Positions 8,703 to 17,662 of a stretch of 64,000 nt of DNA are shown piece after piece. Under the pieces are notes generated by a model, which saw nothing but the letters and a program-made list of their open reading frames with translations, made no database searches and was not told where the DNA came from. The stretch covers positions 1 to 64,000 of the forward strand of contig PBSY01000044.1 in NCBI GenBank assembly GCA_002726915.1, written 5' to 3'. A program made the position numbers and the translations under genes. Source of the stretch: Verrucomicrobiales bacterium (GTDB lineage: Bacteria > Verrucomicrobiota > Verrucomicrobiia > Verrucomicrobiales > DEV007). Within the stretch, counting starts at the first letter, position 1. Each line of letters starts with the position of its first letter.

Positions 8703-8945
8703 TTACTTGGACTGTTCCTCGATGTAGCCGATAACTTCGCCCACACTTGTCAGTTTCTCAGCATCTTCGTCGGGGACGTTGATGTCAAACTCCTCCTCGA
8801 ACGCCATTACAAGCTCAACCGTGTCGAGCGAATCAGCACCAAGATCTTCGATGAACTTTGCTTCAGTTTTCACCTGATCTTCGCTTACGCCAAGTTGTTC
8901 AACGATGATGTTCTTAACTTTTTCTTCGATTTGTGCGTCAGCCAT
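8703..8945 (-). CDS. acpP: Acyl carrier protein
   Basis: An 80-residue type II acyl carrier protein that carries growing fatty acyl chains on phosphopantetheine. The attachment serine is S39 in the [12 protein letters not shown] motif, and the acidic helix II ([12 protein letters not shown]) follows. The frame can be extended 19 residues upstream, but the start was set at the ATG at 8945 because that gives the normal ACP length and N-terminus. It is monocistronic, with its own strong terminator, and is divergent from thiH. The usual neighbours fabD, fabG and fabF are absent. Confidence 0.95.
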   Translation of the reverse strand: MADAQIEEKVKNIIVEQLGVSEDQVKTEAKFIEDLGADSLDTVELVMAFEEEFDINVPDEDAEKLTSVGEVIGYIEEQSK

Positions 8946-9101
8946 TTGAAATAAGATAGTTCCGTTCAGCGAGTTATTACCGGCGGTTCCGAGGTTTGGC
9001 AACGGTTTTTTTCTTATCTTTCTAAACTACTTCCGCATTTAGTAAATTTTCCTTCAGACAGAGTATTGCCGAGACCCTCCAGATGGCTATGTTGCAATCT
9101 T

Positions 9102-10313
9102 ATGTCATTTGTCGAACAGCTCAACGCTCTGGACTCTGGCGCCCCACTCTCGGCCACTCTCAGCAAGTTTCGCCGACTGCTGGAGCCAAAGTCGCCTGCT
9201 GAGCTCGAAGCGCTGGCAAATAAATCTGTGAGAACGACAAGAGCACAGTTTGGTAAGACCATGAGGCTTTTCGCGCCCATCTACCTATCGAATGAGTGCG
9301 TCAACAACTGCTCATACTGCGGCTTTTCTCGGGATAACCCTATCCTGAGAACGACGCTAAGTGTAGAACAGGTCGTCAAAGAAGCCAAATTCCTTGCGCA
9401 ACAGGGATTCCGGCACATCCTCCTCGTTGCCGGAGAACACCCTAAGTTCGTCTCAGGGGGCTACCTTGAGGAATGTCTCGAGTCACTTCGGGAATCTGTT
9501 CCGACACTCGCCATCGAAGTTGGCCCCATGGAAACACCTGAATACCGTCGCATGGTCGAGGCAGGATGCGAGGGATTGGTGGTGTATCAGGAAACCTACC
9601 ACCGGGGCGCTTATGCTGAATTCCACACGGCAGGCCCCAAGAAACGATTCGATTGGCGCTTGGAGTGCCCAGAACGAGGTTACGAAGGAGGGTTCCGTCG
9701 CATTGGCATCGGCGCCCTGATGGGCCTAGCCGATTGGCACTACGAACTACTTCGACTTGCCGCTCACCTTGAATACCTTTACCGAACCTGCTGGAAATCG
9801 ACGTTTACCATTAGTTTGCCGCGCCTGAGACCCGCTGCAGGAAACTTCAAGCCAGAATATCCTTTCAGCGATGCAGAATTCGTTCAGGCCCTCTGCGCTT
9901 TCAGGGTCTGCTTCCCTCAGGTGGGTATTATTCTGAGCACCAGGGAACCTCGTGCTCTCCGAGATGCGCTCTTCCCACTTGGCGTCACAAGCATCAGCGC
10001 TGGAAGTCACACTGAGCCAGGAGGATATACTGGCGAGGGTGCTGATGATGTTCACCTGACGGTCCGTGGGCGCCGCGTCGAGGTAAGTGACGAATCGGCA
10101 CCTACTCCTTGCAACGCCAGTGAGGGGGAAACTTCGGCAACCGGACAATTTGACATTGCTGACGAGCGATCACCAGACGAAATCGCGGCCCGCCTCTCGC
10201 AAATTGGCCTGGAACCCGTTTGGAAAGACTGGGATCCCTCTATTCTCGCAGCCCCAAACCAGACTACACGACCTCCAAAAGCAGCGGTTCCGGACGGCGC
10301 TACAAACTCATGA
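9102..10313 (+). CDS. thiH: 2-iminoacetate synthase ThiH (radical SAM)
   Basis: A 403-residue radical SAM enzyme that cleaves tyrosine to dehydroglycine (2-iminoacetate) for the thiazole ring of thiamine. The cluster motif C66-x3-C70-x2-C73 (ECVNNCSYCGF) and the ThiH-type end (SISAGSHTEPGGY) are present. The ATG at 9102 was chosen because the 12 extra residues of the longer frame do not resemble the family. The C-terminal 60 residues (PNQTTRPPK and so on) are a low-complexity extension. It overlaps thiS by four bases (ATGA), so the two are translationally coupled. No TPP riboswitch elements were recognised in the upstream 157 bases. Confidence 0.93.
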   Translation: MSFVEQLNALDSGAPLSATLSKFRRLLEPKSPAELEALANKSVRTTRAQFGKTMRLFAPIYLSNECVNNCSYCGFSRDNPILRTTLSVEQVVKEAKFLAQQGFRHILLVAGEHPKFVSGGYLEECLESLRESVPTLAIEVGPMETPEYRRMVEAGCEGLVVYQETYHRGAYAEFHTAGPKKRFDWRLECPERGYEGGFRRIGIGALMGLADWHYELLRLAAHLEYLYRTCWKSTFTISLPRLRPAAGNFKPEYPFSDAEFVQALCAFRVCFPQVGIILSTREPRALRDALFPLGVTSISAGSHTEPGGYTGEGADDVHLTVRGRRVEVSDESAPTPCNASEGETSATGQFDIADERSPDEIAARLSQIGLEPVWKDWDPSILAAPNQTTRPPKAAVPDGATNS

Positions 10314-10519
10314 CTATCATCCTCAACGGAAATCCCTATAAAACTGAAGCGCCTGACAGCGGCGTCACAGTGAATGAGTTTGTATCACGGCTGAAGAACG
10401 ACGAAATTCCGGTTCTAGTCGAACTCAATGGCGAAGCAATACTAACGCGAGAATTCGACTCTCAACTCATTAAAAACGGGGATGTCGTGGAGGTGATCCG
10501 AATGGTTGCCGGTGGGTGA
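10310..10519 (+). CDS. thiS: Thiamine biosynthesis sulfur carrier ThiS
   Basis: A 69-residue ubiquitin-like sulfur carrier. After adenylation and thiocarboxylation of its C-terminal glycine it donates sulfur to the thiazole synthase ThiG. The protein starts MTIILNG, a typical ThiS N-terminus, and ends VAGG with the required Gly-Gly. The start is the ATG at 10310 that overlaps the thiH stop. A longer frame from 10220 lies wholly within thiH and was rejected. thiG and thiF are not in the window and must lie elsewhere. Confidence 0.93.
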   Translation: MTIILNGNPYKTEAPDSGVTVNEFVSRLKNDEIPVLVELNGEAILTREFDSQLIKNGDVVEVIRMVAGG

Positions 10520-10535
10520 TTCCGACCACTCAACA

Positions 10536-11138
10536 CTAGACAAAAGAGGTCGTCACAAGAAGAGCCGTATTCAGGCGTTCTAGATACTCAAAACGTGGGA
10601 CATCCTGACAACCAAACATTTTAAGGTGTTTGGTATTCCATTGCGTATCAAGAAGTTGAAACCTTTTTTCACGCATTCGCTCAACAAGCCTAACGAGGGC
10701 TACTTTAGACGCATCTGATTCGCGACTAAACATCGACTCGCCGAAAAAGGCACCACCTATCGCAATTCCGTAGAGTCCTCCAACCAGTTGATCATCCAAC
10801 CAGGTTTCAACCGAGTGCGCATAACCAAGCTCAAAAAGCTTAACGTAGCTATCTACGATTTCTTCGCTAATCCAAGTCGTTTCGCGGTCAGAACATCCCC
10901 GCATCACCTCAGCAAATGCAGTATTGATTCGGATTTCGAAAGGATCTCTCCTGAGAGTCCGCTTCAAACCGTGCGGAATATGAAATTCCTCCAAAGGGAT
11001 GACTCCCCTGGGATCCGGGGAAAACCAACCAATCTCGCCCCTGTTATCCATAGCCATGGGGAACATACCACCCCGATAAGCCGCTATTAGGACAGCGGGG
11101 CGGATGTAGCCTTCTCTGGTGAAGATGGATTCCGACAT
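10536..11138 (-). CDS. aat: Leucyl/phenylalanyl-tRNA--protein transferase
   Basis: A 200-residue L/F-transferase that adds Leu or Phe from aminoacyl-tRNA to proteins with N-terminal Arg or Lys, marking them for ClpS/ClpAP degradation (N-end rule). Family hallmarks are in order: YRGGMFPMA, WFSPDPRGVIPL, the YAHSVETW segment, and the GGLYGIAIGGAFFGESMFS core. The C-terminal LLDTQW...HLKMFG segment is also typical. It converges on thiS with 16 bases between the stops. Confidence 0.95.
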   Translation of the reverse strand: MSESIFTREGYIRPAVLIAAYRGGMFPMAMDNRGEIGWFSPDPRGVIPLEEFHIPHGLKRTLRRDPFEIRINTAFAEVMRGCSDRETTWISEEIVDSYVKLFELGYAHSVETWLDDQLVGGLYGIAIGGAFFGESMFSRESDASKVALVRLVERMREKRFQLLDTQWNTKHLKMFGCQDVPRFEYLERLNTALLVTTSFV

Positions 11139-11280
11139 GAACTACAACATTCGACAGTATGATCTGAGACTATTTTTGCCAAATCCAAAATGTTTTCGAC
11201 CACTTGCTTTCCTGAGATCGCGAAATCAGAAAAATTCGGTGCTTGAAATTATAGGGCACCGCGCGTAAAGGTCCGACACT

Positions 11281-12315
11281 ATGCCAGTTGCAACTCCGAA
11301 ACAGTTCGAAGCCATGTTGGATGCCGCTCAAGAGGGCAGCTATGCCTACCCTGCGATCAACTGCTCCAGCCTCGTTACTATCAACGCAGCGCTGAAAGCC
11401 TTCGCAGATATGAAGTCTGACGGCATCATCCAGTTCTCTACCGGTGCGGGGCAGTTTGCTTCCGGCCTTAATCACAAAAATACGGTGCACGGAACCATCG
11501 CTCTCGCGGAACTCACCCATCGCCTTGCTGAGCAATACGATGTTCTTGTCGCCCTAAATACCGACCACTGCCGCCCCCATGTGGCTCCTGATTTCCTCGA
11601 TCCTCTCATTGAAGCGACGGCCCAGCGTCGTGCTCGGGGCGAGAACAACCTTTTTCAGAATCATATGCTTGATGCCTCCGAGCTCGCTTTAGACGAAAAC
11701 CTCGAGATCTCCAAGAGGTATCTCGCCACGTGCGCCGATAACGAGATTATTCTTGAAGTCGAAGCCGGCGTTGTGGGCGGCGAGGAAGAAGGAGCCGCTG
11801 GAACTGAAGACACTCCCGACGAAGATCTTTACACCACTCCGGAAGACATGATGGCTGTCTACGAGGCCCTCCACCCGCTTGGTCGCTTCACCTTTGCGGC
11901 CACCTTTGGTAATGTCCACGGGCACTACAAGCCTGGTGCCGTAAAACTGCGCCCCGAAATCCTCAAGCTCGGACAAGACGCCGTCACCGGGAAATATGGC
12001 GACAACGCTGAGTTCGACCTTGTTTTTCACGGCGGCTCGGGATCGACAATCGAAGAGATACGGGAAACACTCGATTACGGTGTCGTGAAGATGAATGTCG
12101 ACACCGATACCCAATACGCCTTCACTCGGCCGATTGCCTCTCACATGTTACAAAACTACGACGGGGTTCTTAAAATTGATGGCGAGATTGGAAACAAGAA
12201 AGTCTACGATCCTCGTGCTTACCTCAAGGCTGCAGAGGAAGGCATGGCCAGCCGCATTGGAGTTGCGTGCGATGACCTTCTCTCAACAGGAAAGTCTATA
12301 TCCGGGCAGGTCTAG
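11281..12315 (+). CDS. fbaA: Class II fructose-bisphosphate aldolase
   Basis: A 344-residue zinc-dependent aldolase (E. coli/yeast-type class IIA) that interconverts fructose-1,6-bisphosphate with DHAP and glyceraldehyde-3-phosphate. The TDHC motif holds the catalytic Asp and a zinc histidine. ATFGNVHGHY and FHGGSGS supply further zinc and phosphate ligands. The KMNVDTDTQYAFTRP segment is also typical. An AAAGG ribosome site lies about eight bases before the ATG. It is a single-gene unit with a strong terminator downstream and a gene on the opposite strand upstream. Confidence 0.96.
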   Translation: MPVATPKQFEAMLDAAQEGSYAYPAINCSSLVTINAALKAFADMKSDGIIQFSTGAGQFASGLNHKNTVHGTIALAELTHRLAEQYDVLVALNTDHCRPHVAPDFLDPLIEATAQRRARGENNLFQNHMLDASELALDENLEISKRYLATCADNEIILEVEAGVVGGEEEGAAGTEDTPDEDLYTTPEDMMAVYEALHPLGRFTFAATFGNVHGHYKPGAVKLRPEILKLGQDAVTGKYGDNAEFDLVFHGGSGSTIEEIRETLDYGVVKMNVDTDTQYAFTRPIASHMLQNYDGVLKIDGEIGNKKVYDPRAYLKAAEEGMASRIGVACDDLLSTGKSISGQV

Positions 12316-12350
12316 TTACCGTAGTACCGGGAAGTCACGTTTATTTCAAG

Positions 12351-12387
12351 AACCCGGATCGACTCAGTCCATCCGGGTTTTTCTTTG
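12351..12387 (+). terminator. Rho-independent terminator of fbaA
   Basis: A perfect nine-pair stem (AACCCGGAT with ATCCGGGTT) around an 11-base loop, running into a T-rich tail. It lies about 35 bases after the aldolase stop codon. Confidence 0.9.
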
Positions 12388-12494
12388 TATCGGCTAAGTT
12401 CTAGCAATATACAGCCTCTGAATGACGTTTAGGTTAAAAAGTCCGCCATTCTGCCATTGTCAGCAGCCATAGTTCGTGGCACTCTCCCGCCATT

Positions 12495-13352
12495 ATGAGA
12501 CTAATCATCTTGCTCGTTTTCGGTCTTTCCCTGCTATTGCGCCCGTCTGCCCATACTGAGGAAAATAAAAAGGCTCCTGCCAAATCCAAAGCTCCCGCTA
12601 AAGAGAAACACCCAACTGGTTATACCGATACCCCTTACTTACCAGGGGGTAAGTGGAGAGTTCATGATGACGCGCGACCACGTCCTGAAGGCGTAACTCC
12701 AGGGGAAACCGCTTCTTCGGCGCCCTCCGACGCTATCATCCTTTTCGATGGTAGTAATCTTGATGAGTGGGTCATGGCAAAAGACAATTCCCCTGCTGAT
12801 TGGATTATAAAAGAAGGCCTACTCGAAGTGCCGCCGAAAGGCCAAGGTGTTGGAGGCTACCTGCGAACCAAGCGGGAGTTTGGGGACGTCCAACTCCATA
12901 TTGAATGGGCTTCACCCGATGAAGTTGTTGGGAAATCACAGGGGCGCGGCAATAGCGGTGTTTTCTTTCTCGGCGGATATGAAGTGCAGGTGCTGGACTC
13001 CTACAACAACAAGTCCTACGCCGATGGCCAAGCTTCAGCGATTTATGGCTACAAGCCACCCTTGGTCAACGCCTCTCGTCCCCCCGGAGAGTGGCAGACT
13101 TATGATATCATTTTCGAAGCCCCCAAATGGGATGCCGAGGGCAACCTTCTCAAGCAAGCCTTTGCCACCGTTCTGCACAATGGTGTTGTCACTCACCACC
13201 GGCAAAACTACCTCGGGCCCAGCGGCCATAAAAAGGTAGCAAATTACAACACGGTCAAAGAAACCGGACCAATCCAGTTGCAAAACCACAGTAACCCGGT
13301 TCGCTTCCGTAACATCTGGATTCGTGAGCTTGATCTCTCAGCAAATCAATAG
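12495..13352 (+). CDS. Secreted DUF1080 (3-keto-disaccharide hydrolase-like) protein
   Basis: A 285-residue protein with a signal peptide (about residues 1-21), a Lys/Ala/Pro-rich linker, and a DUF1080 beta-sandwich from about residue 80 to the end. DUF1080 features are clear: LFDGSNLDEWV at the start, the RGNSGVFFLGGYEVQVLDSY core, the PPGEWQTYDIIFEAP segment, and the GPIQLQNHSNPVRFRNIWIRE end. The fold is concanavalin/LamG-like. Some members of the family hydrolyse 3-keto-glycosides or bind glycans. The family is greatly expanded in Verrucomicrobiota and Planctomycetota. It stands alone between the aldolase and a His-rich lipoprotein gene. The exact substrate is unknown. Confidence 0.88.
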   Translation: MRLIILLVFGLSLLLRPSAHTEENKKAPAKSKAPAKEKHPTGYTDTPYLPGGKWRVHDDARPRPEGVTPGETASSAPSDAIILFDGSNLDEWVMAKDNSPADWIIKEGLLEVPPKGQGVGGYLRTKREFGDVQLHIEWASPDEVVGKSQGRGNSGVFFLGGYEVQVLDSYNNKSYADGQASAIYGYKPPLVNASRPPGEWQTYDIIFEAPKWDAEGNLLKQAFATVLHNGVVTHHRQNYLGPSGHKKVANYNTVKETGPIQLQNHSNPVRFRNIWIRELDLSANQ

Positions 13353-13594
13353 TGAGGTGATTCATATTACCTCTCGTGGTCAAGGCGAAGGTTCAGCTCC
13401 GGCTTTTCTTTTATTCATGCGGCTGACTTGATACGAACCAATTCAAGCCCCACCCCTTGCGTGAGGAAAACGGGATCCAAGCCTTCATTTGCCGGTGTAT
13501 TCTTTACGGCAAGCAATTCTCGAGAGAAAACAAGACGCCCAAACCGCCTTGCGGGATTTGAGCTAGTCAGACTGTGCCTCGAGAAAGCCCACGT

Positions 13595-13873
13595 CTAGAG
13601 GCCGACATCACGACCTTCTCCAGCCTTCTCCACCTCTACTTTGCGATCCTCGTGCTTTCCCTCATCCTTAGTGTGATCATCCTTAGTGTGATCATCCTTA
13701 GCGTGATCCTCACTTTCGTTCACACCCTCGTGCCCTTCATAATGATCGTCGTCATGATCACCGCCATGGCTTTCGTGTAGAACCTTGGTCACTTCAAATT
13801 CGTGCCTTTCACACCCCATGAAGGTGAGTCCGGCTATACAACCGAGCAGAACAAATTGGGACAGAGATTTCAT
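13595..13873 (-). CDS. Small His/Asp-rich lipoprotein, putative metal binder
   Basis: A 92-residue protein with a lipoprotein-type signal ending at C21 (FMGC). After it comes a very hydrophilic tail rich in His, Asp, Glu and Lys, including HGGDHDDDHYEGHEG and three KDDHT-like units. The start was set at the ATG at 13873 because it puts the hydrophobic segment at the N-terminus; the longer frame adds 12 unlikely residues. The tail suggests binding of Zn, Cu or Ni at the cell surface or in the periplasm, but no homologue is recognised. It lies divergent to the sulfatase gene, 68 bases away. The opposite strand is also open, but only by mirror of the repeat. Confidence 0.55.
   Translation of the reverse strand: MKSLSQFVLLGCIAGLTFMGCERHEFEVTKVLHESHGGDHDDDHYEGHEGVNESEDHAKDDHTKDDHTKDEGKHEDRKVEVEKAGEGRDVGL
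13664..13708 (-). repeat. Three tandem 15-bp units in the His-rich lipoprotein gene
   Basis: Three head-to-tail copies of a 15-base unit (ATCCTTAGTGTGATC on the plus strand; the third copy has one change). Being a multiple of three, they encode repeated Asp-Asp-His-Thr-Lys units and can expand or contract without a frameshift. Confidence 0.9.
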
Positions 13874-13941
13874 GGGCAAGTCTTTAACCGCGCCGTTACA
13901 CTTTTGCAACTTCCAACTTTACCTCTACGGTATCCCCTCCA

Positions 13942-15357
13942 ATGCCCGCATCCGATCGCCCAAATATCCTATGGTACTGCACTGATCAGCAGCGCTTTGA
14001 CACCATCGCAGCCCTAGGTAACCCCTATGTCTCAACACCTAATATCGACAAATTAGTCAGGGGAGGCACATCCTTTACCCATACTTACTGCCAAAGCCCA
14101 ATCTGCACCCCCAGTCGCGCTAGTTTCATGACCGGTCTTTATCCGGCAAAACTCCACAACACACGCAATGGAAACGCCACCTTTCCCGAACAGACTCCTC
14201 TAATCAGCCGTCTTATTGCCGCACAAGGGTACGACTGTGGAATGATTGGAAAATTCCATCTGCAGAGTTCCGGCCACCGCACAGAACCCCGCGTGGCCAA
14301 AGATGGCTTCCGCTACTGGAAATTCAGTCATGCCCCACGCGATGACTGGCCCGAGGGTGAGCATGACTACGCGGATTGGGTTCGCGAAAATGGCGGCGAC
14401 CTTAATGAAATGCGCGACTCACCCGAACGAGTCCCTAGGAGCTACCACCAAACTACTTGGGCCTCGACCCGGGCGATTGAATTCATCTCTGAAGAGCGTG
14501 GAGACCAGCCATGGATGCTCAACATCAATATTTACGATCCTCATCCACCTTTCATTCCTCCCAAGGAATATGAAGAAAAATTTGACCCAGAGAGTATGCC
14601 TGGGCCGACATTTGAAGTATCGGATATTGCGACCCAAGAAGAACTATCCGGTGCCGATTTTCAAACAATATCAAAGCCTCCCGAGGATTCCAACACTAAG
14701 GCCGAACAAGCTAAATACTATGCGATGATCGCTCTGATCGACGACGAATTTGGTCGCCTACTCAATCACTTAGAAGACTCAGGAGAAATGGAGAATACTG
14801 TTATTATCTTCACGAGTGATCACGGTGAAACACTTGGCGATCATGGTCTGTTTTTCAAAGGATGTCGATTTTACGAGGGCCTTACTCGTGTTCCGCTAAT
14901 CTTCTATGCTCCCGGGATAATCCAAGAAGGCATCCAGTGCAAACAGCTGACCGAACTGCTCGATCTCTCTGCTTCATTACTTGAACTCTCAGGAGCCTGC
15001 ATTCCAGATTACCATCAAGGCTGCTCGTTAGTTCCATATCTCAATGGCACACGGCCCGTTGATCAACCAATTCGCGAAGCTGTGCGCAGTGAGTATTTCG
15101 ATGCTCTCGCTCCCGCCTTTACACAAGGCAATGGAACTTTCGCAACTATGTATCGTGACACCCGCTACAAGTTGATTGTTTACCACAGCATAGACAAAGG
15201 AGAACTCTACGACCTCGACACTGATCCTCAGGAACACAAAAATCTCTGGAGCAGTCCTGACCACGCAGACGTGCGCAACACCTTGATTTTAAAAAGCTTC
15301 AATCAGCACGTCAACGTTACGACCGACGTAGGCTCCGAAAGAATTGCCCCAATGTAG
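13942..15357 (+). CDS. Arylsulfatase-family sulfatase (formylglycine type)
   Basis: A 471-residue sulfatase that hydrolyses sulfate esters. The N-terminus reads PNILWYCTDQQR, the metal-binding start of the family. C55 lies in CTPSR, the motif converted to formylglycine by a maturase. HDY, SDHGETLGDHG and the substrate-loop lysine in FFKGCRFYEG follow in the expected order. No signal peptide is visible, so it may act in the cytoplasm on imported sulfated compounds, or the start may be annotated too late. No maturase (anaerobic sulfatase-maturating enzyme or FGE) is in the window. Choline sulfate, aryl sulfates and glycan sulfates are all possible substrates. Confidence 0.9.
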   Translation: MPASDRPNILWYCTDQQRFDTIAALGNPYVSTPNIDKLVRGGTSFTHTYCQSPICTPSRASFMTGLYPAKLHNTRNGNATFPEQTPLISRLIAAQGYDCGMIGKFHLQSSGHRTEPRVAKDGFRYWKFSHAPRDDWPEGEHDYADWVRENGGDLNEMRDSPERVPRSYHQTTWASTRAIEFISEERGDQPWMLNINIYDPHPPFIPPKEYEEKFDPESMPGPTFEVSDIATQEELSGADFQTISKPPEDSNTKAEQAKYYAMIALIDDEFGRLLNHLEDSGEMENTVIIFTSDHGETLGDHGLFFKGCRFYEGLTRVPLIFYAPGIIQEGIQCKQLTELLDLSASLLELSGACIPDYHQGCSLVPYLNGTRPVDQPIREAVRSEYFDALAPAFTQGNGTFATMYRDTRYKLIVYHSIDKGELYDLDTDPQEHKNLWSSPDHADVRNTLILKSFNQHVNVTTDVGSERIAPM

Positions 15358-15380
15358 GTGGGCCCGTAGGAAATAGATAT

Positions 15381-17585
15381 TTACTTCCTTCTAACGACGA
15401 CTCTGCTTCCTCCGTGTTGCACGATCTCGATGGCTTCACCTTTTTTGATAAACTCACCATCGGCGACAACATCTAGATACTTGCCACCGAACTTTCCTTT
15501 CCCTGAAGGCAGGAGGTCCGTTGTTGTCCGTCCTAACAGTCCAACGTAACTGTCCCTTTCAGCCTCAATCTCTGGAAGCTCAATCGAAGACCCTGAAGCT
15601 ACCGCCTCATCGAGAATAAGGCGATTTCCAAATCTGGTATGCGGAATGAATCGCATCCCCGCTAAAACCACCAAAAGCGCTCCTACAAGCCCCAAAGAGA
15701 GCATAAAAAAGGATTGCTTAAAGAGAGTCGCCCAAGAATCAGCACCGGGTAGATCGTTCCACTTCCATTCCAAATCGACTCGATCAACCATAGCAAGACC
15801 AAGGGCAACGAGAACGAGGGCGGCTCCGACCGCGCCAGGAATGATTGCTCCAGGAAATAAGAACACTTCGACAGCGATCAGAATCAATCCTAGAACAAGA
15901 AGAACAGCCAACTCGTAGCCAGCAAGGTTACCGGCCATGTAATTTCCAAAGAAGAAAAGTCCAAAGGCGAGAACACTGACAAGCCCCGGCAGGGCAAACC
16001 CTGGACTATTAATCTCCAGATAAGCCCCGGCCAAGCCAACCACGATCAGCAGCACTGACAGTTTTTGAATCCAGTGAGCAAAAGCCTCCATACCTAACGG
16101 CTTGGCACTAACGACCTCACCCTCAAGCCCTTCTTGCTTGATTATCTCCTTCAAATTTCTTGCGACCCCTTTTGCCAGCAGGGGCCTCCCATTAATAATT
16201 TCGGTCGCCTCAATTGTATTCAAATTGAGAACATTGCCAGCTTCATGAAATACCTCCCCATCGATCTTGACCTCCTTTTCACGTGTCACAAATGCTTCGG
16301 CAACGTCAGGATTATGACCGTTCAATTCAGCAGCATTCCGAACCGCCGCGATGATCATTTGAGTCACCTTATCGTTCATCGACTCGTTGAGGTCTTGACC
16401 GCCACCAGTGACAACTAGGGCAGATCCAATCGTAGCCGCAGGTCTCATGTAAATGTGGCTGGTTCCGACTGCAATAATCGCGCCCGCTGATTCTGCCCGA
16501 GTATTGACGAAAGTGTAGGTTGGGTAACTGATACTCTGCAAACTGTCGAGGACAAGGCCTTCGGTGTACCAGGCAAAACCTCCCGGTGTATCCATATCAA
16601 AAATCACCGCTTCAGCTCCGTCCAACTCCGCTTTTTTTAGAGTCCGATCCATAAAGTCAAAACTGGCCTTCCCCGTTGCAAGGGAATCTTCTCCAATTTC
16701 TAAAACGACTACCTTCCCCGCATAGCTCCCCTCCTCACGACGACCAAACAAGCTTGAATCAGACTCTTCACCGGCCTTCTCTTCTGTAACTTCAGTATCG
16801 CCGCTCACCTCATCAACCCCACTGAGACGTTCCCGATTAAGCTCCGCTGCGAAATCTCGCGGATTTATTTCAATAGTATCACTCCCCACTTTTTCAGCCT
16901 TGATTACTTCCTCGACCGATTCAGCAATTCCCTTGGCAAGCAGGGGTTTTCCTTCGATTTCTTTCACCGCCTCATCGGCTGTTAAGGTGAGGACCTCACC
17001 CTCCTCAGTGATTTTTCCCCAAGGAGCATCAATTTCTCGATTACGATCCACAAATGCCTCGGCCACGTCAATCCGATGCCCTTTTTCGGAGGCAAGGCTG
17101 CGGGCACGCGCTTTCAAAATAGACTGCGCCTGAGAAACTTGCAGACTCTTCTTCGATTCATCATCGGCAGCAATTGCTTCAATCGCCGCACTTCCAATGA
17201 TGGCCGACACGCCCATATAGATAGAATCGCTCCCGAGCGCGACTAGCGCACCTGGACCTATCGCTGATGAAGAAATGTAGGAAACCGTCGGAACCGAGAG
17301 GTCAGCAACCCGCTCAATCGCATTCTGGAAATCGAGGTCCTCAGCTGGACGGTCAAAATCCAGATCAAAAATAATCATGGAAACCTTTGCCTTCTCGGCT
17401 CTATCAAGGAGGCGTCCGAATTCACGAAGCCTCTTGGAGTCTCCAAAATCATCGTCTTGAAGAGAAATGACGAGCGGTTTTTCTTCCCAATCAGAAAGCT
17501 CATCTTGACCTACCGACATATCCGCCGCTACTGCGGTGCCAATTGCCCCAACTATCAGCCAAAGCTTCGATGCTAAACTTCCCAT
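15381..17585 (-). CDS. NfeD-like membrane protein with two ClpP-type domains
   Basis: A 734-residue protein of the NfeD/1510-N (SppA/ClpP-class) type. From the ATG at 17585 it has a signal or anchor (1-21), a first ClpP-like domain (about 35-235), an acidic linker, a second ClpP-like domain (about 290-500), four to five membrane helices (about 520-640) and a C-terminal NfeD OB-fold (about 665-734). The second domain carries SAGA (S366), the catalytic Ser box. The first has GPGA (110-113) at the same place, so its serine is replaced by Gly. Such proteins are thought to cut membrane proteins or to assist stomatin/flotillin partners; no stomatin gene is adjacent. The duplicated DVAEAFV segments show internal duplication. 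Confidence 0.85.
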   Translation of the reverse strand: MGSLASKLWLIVGAIGTAVAADMSVGQDELSDWEEKPLVISLQDDDFGDSKRLREFGRLLDRAEKAKVSMIIFDLDFDRPAEDLDFQNAIERVADLSVPTVSYISSSAIGPGALVALGSDSIYMGVSAIIGSAAIEAIAADDESKKSLQVSQAQSILKARARSLASEKGHRIDVAEAFVDRNREIDAPWGKITEEGEVLTLTADEAVKEIEGKPLLAKGIAESVEEVIKAEKVGSDTIEINPRDFAAELNRERLSGVDEVSGDTEVTEEKAGEESDSSLFGRREEGSYAGKVVVLEIGEDSLATGKASFDFMDRTLKKAELDGAEAVIFDMDTPGGFAWYTEGLVLDSLQSISYPTYTFVNTRAESAGAIIAVGTSHIYMRPAATIGSALVVTGGGQDLNESMNDKVTQMIIAAVRNAAELNGHNPDVAEAFVTREKEVKIDGEVFHEAGNVLNLNTIEATEIINGRPLLAKGVARNLKEIIKQEGLEGEVVSAKPLGMEAFAHWIQKLSVLLIVVGLAGAYLEINSPGFALPGLVSVLAFGLFFFGNYMAGNLAGYELAVLLVLGLILIAVEVFLFPGAIIPGAVGAALVLVALGLAMVDRVDLEWKWNDLPGADSWATLFKQSFFMLSLGLVGALLVVLAGMRFIPHTRFGNRLILDEAVASGSSIELPEIEAERDSYVGLLGRTTTDLLPSGKGKFGGKYLDVVADGEFIKKGEAIEIVQHGGSRVVVRRK

Positions 17586-17662
17586 ACTAGTAAGATAGAA
17601 AATGTGAACACGACCGTCCAACGGTTTCGATAGTTGATTACGAATCCTTGACCCGCTTTGGA

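Noticed and set aside
8946-9101. Possible TPP riboswitch upstream of thiH
   Set aside because: The CTGAGA and ACCCTNNGAACCTGATC consensus segments of a thi box were not found.
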